Both the position numbers and the translations under genes were made by a program. A stretch of 8,545 nt of DNA from positions 1 through 8,545 of the forward strand of contig CAJTPM010000077.1 of NCBI GenBank assembly GCA_910578085.1, written 5' to 3'. The notes under the pieces were generated by a model that was not told the DNA's origin, did not search any database, and saw only the letters and a list, made by a program, of their open reading frames with translations. The stretch comes from an uncultured Lachnospiraceae bacterium (GTDB taxonomy: Bacteria > Bacillota > Clostridia > Lachnospirales > Lachnospiraceae). Shown piece by piece: positions 4,495-8,545 of the stretch (position 1 is the first letter of the stretch; each line of letters opens with the position of its first letter).

Positions 4495-7191
4495 ATGACA
4501 AAGAAAATACATGTGATTCCCCACTCCCACTGGGACCGGGAATGGTACTTTACGACGTCGAGGTCGAAGGTCTACCTGATGAAGGATCTCCAGGATGTAC
4601 TGGAGACTCTGGAAAAACAGCCGGAGATGCGGTTTATGCTGGATGCACAGGCCTCGCTGCTGGATGATTACCTGGCGTGGCGGCCACAGGATGGAGACCG
4701 GATTTCCAATCTGGTACAGAAAGGGCAGCTGGTCATCGGGCCCTGGTATACGCAGACAGACCAGATGGTGATTTCAGCCGAGAGCATTGTCCGGAATCTT
4801 ATGTATGGTATTCGGCGATGCAGCGAATTTGGCCCGGTGATGAATGTGGGATATGTGCCGGATTCCTTCGGACAGGCGGGAAACATGCCGCAGATCTATC
4901 GTTCCTTCGGGATGGACTCCACGGTTTTCTGGCGGGGGGTCTGTGATGACATGGTCAGTCACACGGATTTCGAGTGGGAAGGAGATGACGGCAGCCGCGT
5001 ACTGGCAGCCCAGATCCCCTTCGGTTACTACATTGGCGGTAATATCCCTGAGAGCGAGCCGGAGAGTTCCAGGTTCTGGGAACAGGAATGTCTGAAGAAG
5101 ATGGGCCATGGAGCGACGGATAATGTCTATTTCCCGAATGGCTTTGATCAGGCGCCGGTCCGGAAAAATCTGGTGGAGCTGATTGCGCAAAGAAATGCAG
5201 CGGATCCGGAGAATACTTATGTGATTTCTACGGTGGAAGACTACCTGCGGGATGTGAAGGCCGCAGCTCCTGACCTGGAAAAGGTAAAGGGTGAGTTGCT
5301 TATGGCGAAGCATTCCCGGATACACAAATCCATTTTCAGCTCCCGGAGCGACCTGAAAGCCGAGAATACAGCGGTGCAGAATTATGTGGCGAATGTGCTG
5401 GAGCCGCTGCTGGTGATCAGTGCGTCTTTAGGGAATGAGTACCCCAAAAAGACAGTGGAATACATCTGGAAGCTGCTGTTCGAAAATGCAGCACATGATT
5501 CCATTGGCAGCTGCATTGCAGATACCGTCAACGAAGATGTGCGCACCCGGAACAAACAGGCGATGGACACAGCCCTGGCACTCGCCGAGCTTCATGGCCG
5601 GCTCATCGCGACGTCGGTTGCCGGGGATAAAAACCGGCTGAGCTGGACGCTGATCAATCCCCTCCCGCAGAAGCGCGAAGGTGTTCGTATCTTTACAACC
5701 TATGTCCCCTCGGATTCTTTTGGAGTTATAAATGAGAAGGGGGAAGCGGTCCCCTATACCATTCTGTCTATGCGGGACCTGACAGAGTATGTACTGAATC
5801 AGACCATTGTACTGAATCCTTCAGACCAGCCAGAGAAACCGGAGAAGGTGTATGAAGCAGTGATTGCACTGAAATACAAGGTTCCTGCACTGGGATATGC
5901 ACAGTATCAGATTGCGGATGAAAACACAGCGGCTTTGCTGGTGGAGTCTGACGTACTGGAAAATGAGTTTTACCGGATCAGCGTCAACAAGAACGGGTCT
6001 TTGGATATCCTGGAGAAGCAATCCGGGCGTCTCTATAAAAATCAGGCGGTACTGGAGGAGAACGGGGATGATGGCGACAGTTTCAACTACTCTCCGCCGC
6101 GACAGGATATGGTGATTCGAAGCTCAGCCTCTCAGGCGGATGTGCGAATCAAAAGTTCGCCTCTTGTCTCACGCGCCATCATTCATCTGGATATGAAGGT
6201 CCCGGCAGATCTGGAGAAGCGTTCCAGGGGAATTGCAGATACGGTGATGCCGGTGACAATGACTGTGACTCTGAAGCAGGGAGAGCCTGTCATCGGGTTT
6301 GAGACTAAGGTTGAAAACCGGGGCCTGTCCCATAGACTGTGTGTACTGTTTGATGCAGAAATGAAGACGGCGTTCAATTTTGCAGATCAGCAGTTTGGCA
6401 GCATTTGTCGGCCGAATCGCTATGAAAAGGAAATGGCATGGTATGAACAGGCTGCGGGTGAGAAGACCGAAGCGGCTGCGGGACAGCCTGTGAACTGGGC
6501 ACAGTCCAATGCCTGGCAGGAGCCGCCGATTTCCATTGAACCGTGTCAGAGCTATGCAGCCTTGAGTGAAGGAGAAAGAACAGTGGCGGTTTTCCCGCAG
6601 GGTGTTCGCGAATATGAAATTGTAGATGGATCTGTCATTCGACTGACGCTGTTCAGAACCTATGGCTTCATGGGGCGTGAAAACCTTCTGTATCGACCAG
6701 GCCGTGCTTCGGGTGAGAGCATTATTGAGACACCGGATGCACAGCTGTTGAAAACCATGGTGTATTCTTTCGGTGCAGCCTTTGTCCCTGCGGCTTTGAA
6801 TGAAGCCCGCCTGCCGCAGCTTGCAAAAGACTTCAATTCACCGGTTGAGGTGTATGAGTATGCGCGGTTCCTGAATGGACGGCTGATTTTCTCGCAGATG
6901 GAAACAGTGGGGATAAATGACCGGGAACTGTCTTTGCTTGAGTCCGACGGAAATCTGGTGGTATCGACAATCAAGCAGGCGGAGGACAGTGAGGGTATTG
7001 TGTTACGGCTGTACAATGGCCGTCATCAGGAAGCTGTAGGTGACCGGGTTCGGTTTGTCCGCAGACCGGCTCATGTGTATGAACTGAATCTTCGGGAAGA
7101 AAAGATCCGTGAGCTGCCGGTTGTTGATGGCGAAGTTGTGGTAGATCCTATTGGTCATTGCAAATTTGTGACATTGCTGGTGGAATATTGA
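4495..7191 (+). CDS. GH38 alpha-mannosidase, cytoplasmic, MngB-like
   Basis: An 898-residue glycoside hydrolase of family 38, a retaining, metal-dependent alpha-mannosidase. The N-terminal catalytic barrel starts with VIPHSHWDREW, where His12 and Asp14 are the expected metal ligands. Asp123 in VPDSFGQAGNMPQ is the expected nucleophile and also a ligand. His334 in NAAHDSIGSC is the fourth ligand. The segment at about 268-345 is the alpha-mannosidase middle domain, and the rest is the C-terminal beta-rich region. There is no signal peptide, so it acts on imported substrate, probably the phosphorylated product of the adjacent EIIA/B/C. Length is close to E. coli MngB and streptococcal GH38 enzymes. 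The start has AGGAAAGTGAG just upstream. The reaction would release mannose-6-phosphate or mannose plus an aglycone. Whether the substrate is mannosylglycerate or an N-glycan mannoside is unresolved. Confidence 0.95.
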   Translation: MTKKIHVIPHSHWDREWYFTTSRSKVYLMKDLQDVLETLEKQPEMRFMLDAQASLLDDYLAWRPQDGDRISNLVQKGQLVIGPWYTQTDQMVISAESIVRNLMYGIRRCSEFGPVMNVGYVPDSFGQAGNMPQIYRSFGMDSTVFWRGVCDDMVSHTDFEWEGDDGSRVLAAQIPFGYYIGGNIPESEPESSRFWEQECLKKMGHGATDNVYFPNGFDQAPVRKNLVELIAQRNAADPENTYVISTVEDYLRDVKAAAPDLEKVKGELLMAKHSRIHKSIFSSRSDLKAENTAVQNYVANVLEPLLVISASLGNEYPKKTVEYIWKLLFENAAHDSIGSCIADTVNEDVRTRNKQAMDTALALAELHGRLIATSVAGDKNRLSWTLINPLPQKREGVRIFTTYVPSDSFGVINEKGEAVPYTILSMRDLTEYVLNQTIVLNPSDQPEKPEKVYEAVIALKYKVPALGYAQYQIADENTAALLVESDVLENEFYRISVNKNGSLDILEKQSGRLYKNQAVLEENGDDGDSFNYSPPRQDMVIRSSASQADVRIKSSPLVSRAIIHLDMKVPADLEKRSRGIADTVMPVTMTVTLKQGEPVIGFETKVENRGLSHRLCVLFDAEMKTAFNFADQQFGSICRPNRYEKEMAWYEQAAGEKTEAAAGQPVNWAQSNAWQEPPISIEPCQSYAALSEGERTVAVFPQGVREYEIVDGSVIRLTLFRTYGFMGRENLLYRPGRASGESIIETPDAQLLKTMVYSFGAAFVPAALNEARLPQLAKDFNSPVEVYEYARFLNGRLIFSQMETVGINDRELSLLESDGNLVVSTIKQAEDSEGIVLRLYNGRHQEAVGDRVRFVRRPAHVYELNLREEKIRELPVVDGEVVVDPIGHCKFVTLLVEY

Positions 7192-7199
7192 GTCAAAAG

Positions 7200-7224
7200 G
7201 CAGATCGGTTTCGGTCTGCTTTTT
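7200..7224 (+). terminator. Rho-independent terminator of the mannoside operon
   Basis: GCAGATCG (7200-7207) pairs with CGGTCTGC (7212-7219), including one T/G wobble, around the 4-base loop GTTT. Five T residues follow at 7220-7224, and AAAA precedes the stem. It begins 8 bases after the GH38 stop codon and is the clearest terminator in the window, so it probably ends the operon. Confidence 0.93.
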
Positions 7225-7351
7225 CGTGTGGAGTGGGTGCAGGAATCGTATGTGAGAGTTGCAGGATTGTCCGGAGCGGACAGGGTTTCTGGTGGGTATT
7301 TAAGACAGATATAGAGAATAAACCAATTGTAGATTATGTGTATAAAAATTA

Positions 7352-7380
7352 GTGGATAAAGGGTTGTTTAGCGGTATAAT
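7352..7380 (+). promoter_or_regulatory. Promoter upstream of the PD-(D/E)XK gene
   Basis: A perfect TATAAT stands at 7375-7380. The -35 is poor: 16-17 bases upstream reads GTGGAT or TGGATA. Transcription would begin near 7387. Between the operon terminator (7224) and this promoter, 7225-7351 is AT-richer than its surroundings and holds only a small TGTCC/GGACA hairpin (7268-7282). No gene is credible there. Confidence 0.55.
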
Positions 7381-7417
7381 CAGAACGTAAATCAACAATA
7401 TGTAAAGGAAGAAATTT

Positions 7418-7462
7418 ATGTATGGAGACAAAGAGCCTTTCCATCCCCGTATTCGCAGTTGA
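7418..7462 (+). CDS. Possible 14-codon leader ORF
   Basis: The ATG at 7418 opens a 14-residue frame, MYGDKEPFHPRIRS, ending at TGA 7460-7462. AAGGAAG (7405-7411) lies 6 bases upstream, an ideal spacing. It overlaps in another frame with an ATG at 7422 that reads into the downstream gene. It could be a true leader peptide or merely a decoy next to the alternative start of the nuclease gene. There is no coding evidence beyond the ribosome binding site, so the call is weak. Confidence 0.25.
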   Translation: MYGDKEPFHPRIRS

Positions 7463-7499
7463 TTCGGTTTTTTTCAATCCCGGCAAAAGGAGCAGAATC

Positions 7500-8324
7500 A
7501 TGAAGAAGGAATTTGACGAGATTCTTCAGGATGCCGACTTGTTCAATGACATGTACGCCAGCGTGTTTTTCGAGGAGGAAGTGGATACGCTGCAGCTGAT
7601 GCTCAGCCTCATTCGAGGGAAAGAAATCATCATTGATTCTGTGGAGATTCAGCTGACCATCGTCAATACGGATTCAAAATCCACCCGGATGGATGTCGTG
7701 GGACATGAAGCGGATGAAAGTGTGGATATTGTGGAGTTTCAGGTCATTCTCTGCAAGCCGCCGGTCCAGGCAAAGCGCAGTCGATACTACTCCATCAACT
7801 ACGGCCGGAAAATGCTGAATCATGGTGAATCTTATGGGGATCTTCAGGACTCTGCGCTTGTTTTTATCTGCAAAGGTGATGCGATTGGGAATGGCAAGCC
7901 ACTACATTCCTTCACCATGAAGGGTCAGGCTGGGCATGAGCTGGGCGATGGAAGAACGGTGATTTTTATTGATGCCACCTGGCCAGGAGACCGGCCTCTG
8001 AAGGATCTGATGCATGACCCGCTTTGTTCCAATCCGGAAGAAATGGTTTATGGTGAAATCAGGAAGAGAAGCATATATCTGAAACGGAAGGAGGAAGGCA
8101 TGATGACCGTGGATGAGAGATGGGAAAAGATTGTGGAAGAGCGGGAACGGAAAGTAAAAGAGAATTTGCTCAAAGAACAGGAAGCGAAGAACCGCGAGAA
8201 TGCAAGGATCATGGTTGAAGGCGGAGCTTTGACACAAATGATTTCTCAGGTGACGAAATATCCGGTTCAGGAAGTGGAAAGGATGAAGTCCGAGTATCAG
8301 AAGACCGGAACCATCAAGATGTGA
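7500..8324 (+). CDS. PD-(D/E)XK nuclease family putative transposase (Rpn/PDDEXK_2-like)
   Basis: A 274-residue protein resembling the Rpn/PDDEXK_2 group, annotated as recombination-promoting nuclease or putative transposase. The nuclease core is visible: Asp65 in STRMDVVG, then Glu79 and Gln81 in VDIVEFQ, corresponding to the D...ExQ arrangement of this group. Next come KRSRYYSINYGRKML and, later, LGDGRTVIFIDATW, both shared with family members. The C-terminal third is a charged, probably helical segment (about 200-235). The ATG at 7500 is chosen because AGGAG stands 7 bases before it. An in-frame ATG at 7422 would add 26 residues that do not look like the family. The gene has its own promoter and follows the operon terminator, so it is not part of the sugar operon. 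Such genes are often multicopy and mobile, but no inverted repeats are seen here. The biological role is uncertain. Confidence 0.8.
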   Translation: MKKEFDEILQDADLFNDMYASVFFEEEVDTLQLMLSLIRGKEIIIDSVEIQLTIVNTDSKSTRMDVVGHEADESVDIVEFQVILCKPPVQAKRSRYYSINYGRKMLNHGESYGDLQDSALVFICKGDAIGNGKPLHSFTMKGQAGHELGDGRTVIFIDATWPGDRPLKDLMHDPLCSNPEEMVYGEIRKRSIYLKRKEEGMMTVDERWEKIVEERERKVKENLLKEQEAKNRENARIMVEGGALTQMISQVTKYPVQEVERMKSEYQKTGTIKM

Positions 8325-8351
8325 CTCGACAGCTGTCCATTTTGTGAAATC

Positions 8352-8383
8352 GGCCTGTCAGCCACCATCGGCATCCGGAAACT
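8352..8383. repeat. Copy 2 of a 32-bp dispersed intergenic repeat
   Basis: This matches 171-202 in the same orientation with three mismatches. It sits between the nuclease gene stop and the rhomboid-like gene. Flanking bases differ between the copies, so the similarity ends sharply at this unit. A CGGCA/TGCCG pairing (8369-8388) is possible here but is not shared by copy 1, so it does not define the repeat. Confidence 0.55.
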
Positions 8384-8437
8384 GCCGGACCGCTGCAAAA
8401 ATCATCACGAAACCGGGAAGAGTTCCTCCACTCTCTT

Positions 8438-8446
8438 TGATACACT
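8438..8446 (+). promoter_or_regulatory. Possible extended -10 promoter of the rhomboid-like gene
   Basis: TGATACACT resembles an extended -10 element (TGnTAnnnT), 24 bases before the ATG at 8471. No convincing -35 is seen. The leader would be about 20 bases and includes the ribosome binding site. Confidence 0.3.
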
Positions 8447-8470
8447 GATAGGGATTTGGAGGAAATGATC

Positions 8471-8545
8471 ATGAAGATTCGCCTGAAATACAATTCGCCG
8501 GTGATCCTGACCTTTGCACTGCTTTGTCTCGGGGTACTGATATTC
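8471..8545 (+). CDS. Probable rhomboid-family intramembrane protease, N-terminus only
   Basis: Twenty-five codons are present before the window ends. The start is well supported: TTTGGAGGAAATGATC precedes the ATG, with GGAGG 10 bases upstream. The protein begins MKIRLKYNSPVILTFALL and continues into a hydrophobic first membrane segment. This opening, K-I-x-x-x-Y-N-x-P-V-x-L-T-F-A-L-L, resembles the start of rhomboid-family serine proteases of Bacillota. The catalytic Ser and His lie beyond the window, so the call rests on the N-terminus alone. It has its own upstream gap and is probably unrelated to the nuclease gene. Confidence 0.6.
   Translation, partial: MKIRLKYNSPVILTFALLCLGVLIF

Noticed and set aside
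7158..7352. 64-codon plus-strand frame after the mannosidase
   Set aside because: It starts inside the GH38 gene and runs through the strong terminator. It has no ribosome binding site and no family resemblance.

Overview
The window looks like a Bacillota (Firmicutes) chromosome of moderate GC content. Family resemblance of the proteins suggests a gut-type Erysipelotrichia or Clostridia relative, but this is inference and no species can be named. Shine-Dalgarno sequences are strong (AGGAGG-type), terminators are Rho-independent, and the sugar genes are of the PTS type usual in this phylum.

Layout: a tRNA-Ala(TGC), cut by the window start and followed by its terminator (1-118), faces a convergent minus-strand gene for a BglG/MtlR-type PTS-controlled transcription activator (254-2161). 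A divergent regulatory gap follows (2162-2364). It holds three tandem near-identical palindromes just upstream of a good sigma-A-like promoter. From that promoter runs a plus-strand operon: fructose-family PTS EIIA (2365-2817), EIIB (2833-3150), EIIC (3266-4372) and a cytoplasmic GH38 alpha-mannosidase (4495-7191), closed by a strong terminator (7200-7224). The EIIB-EIIC and EIIC-GH38 gaps carry hairpins; the EIIA-EIIB gap is only 15 nt.

How the genes probably work together: EIIA, EIIB and EIIC import and phosphorylate an alpha-mannoside, and the GH38 enzyme splits the phosphorylated product inside the cell. The logic matches the E. coli mngA-mngB mannosylglycerate system, but with an unfused permease and a different class of regulator. 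The regulator carries two PRDs plus EIIB-like and EIIA-like domains, so its activity probably depends on PTS phosphorylation. The palindromes are the obvious candidates for its operator. The exact sugar cannot be read from sequence; mannosylglycerate and short alpha-mannosides from N-glycans are both plausible.

The right end is a separate region: a PD-(D/E)XK nuclease/putative transposase (Rpn/PDDEXK_2-like) gene (7500-8324) with its own promoter and a possible 14-codon leader ORF, then the first 25 codons of a probable rhomboid-family membrane protease (from 8471). A 32-bp sequence recurs with three mismatches at 171-202 and 8352-8383, both intergenic, suggesting a dispersed small repeat. 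No CRISPR array, complete insertion sequence or prophage gene is visible. The most interesting signal is the operator array and the regulatory wiring of the mannoside operon.
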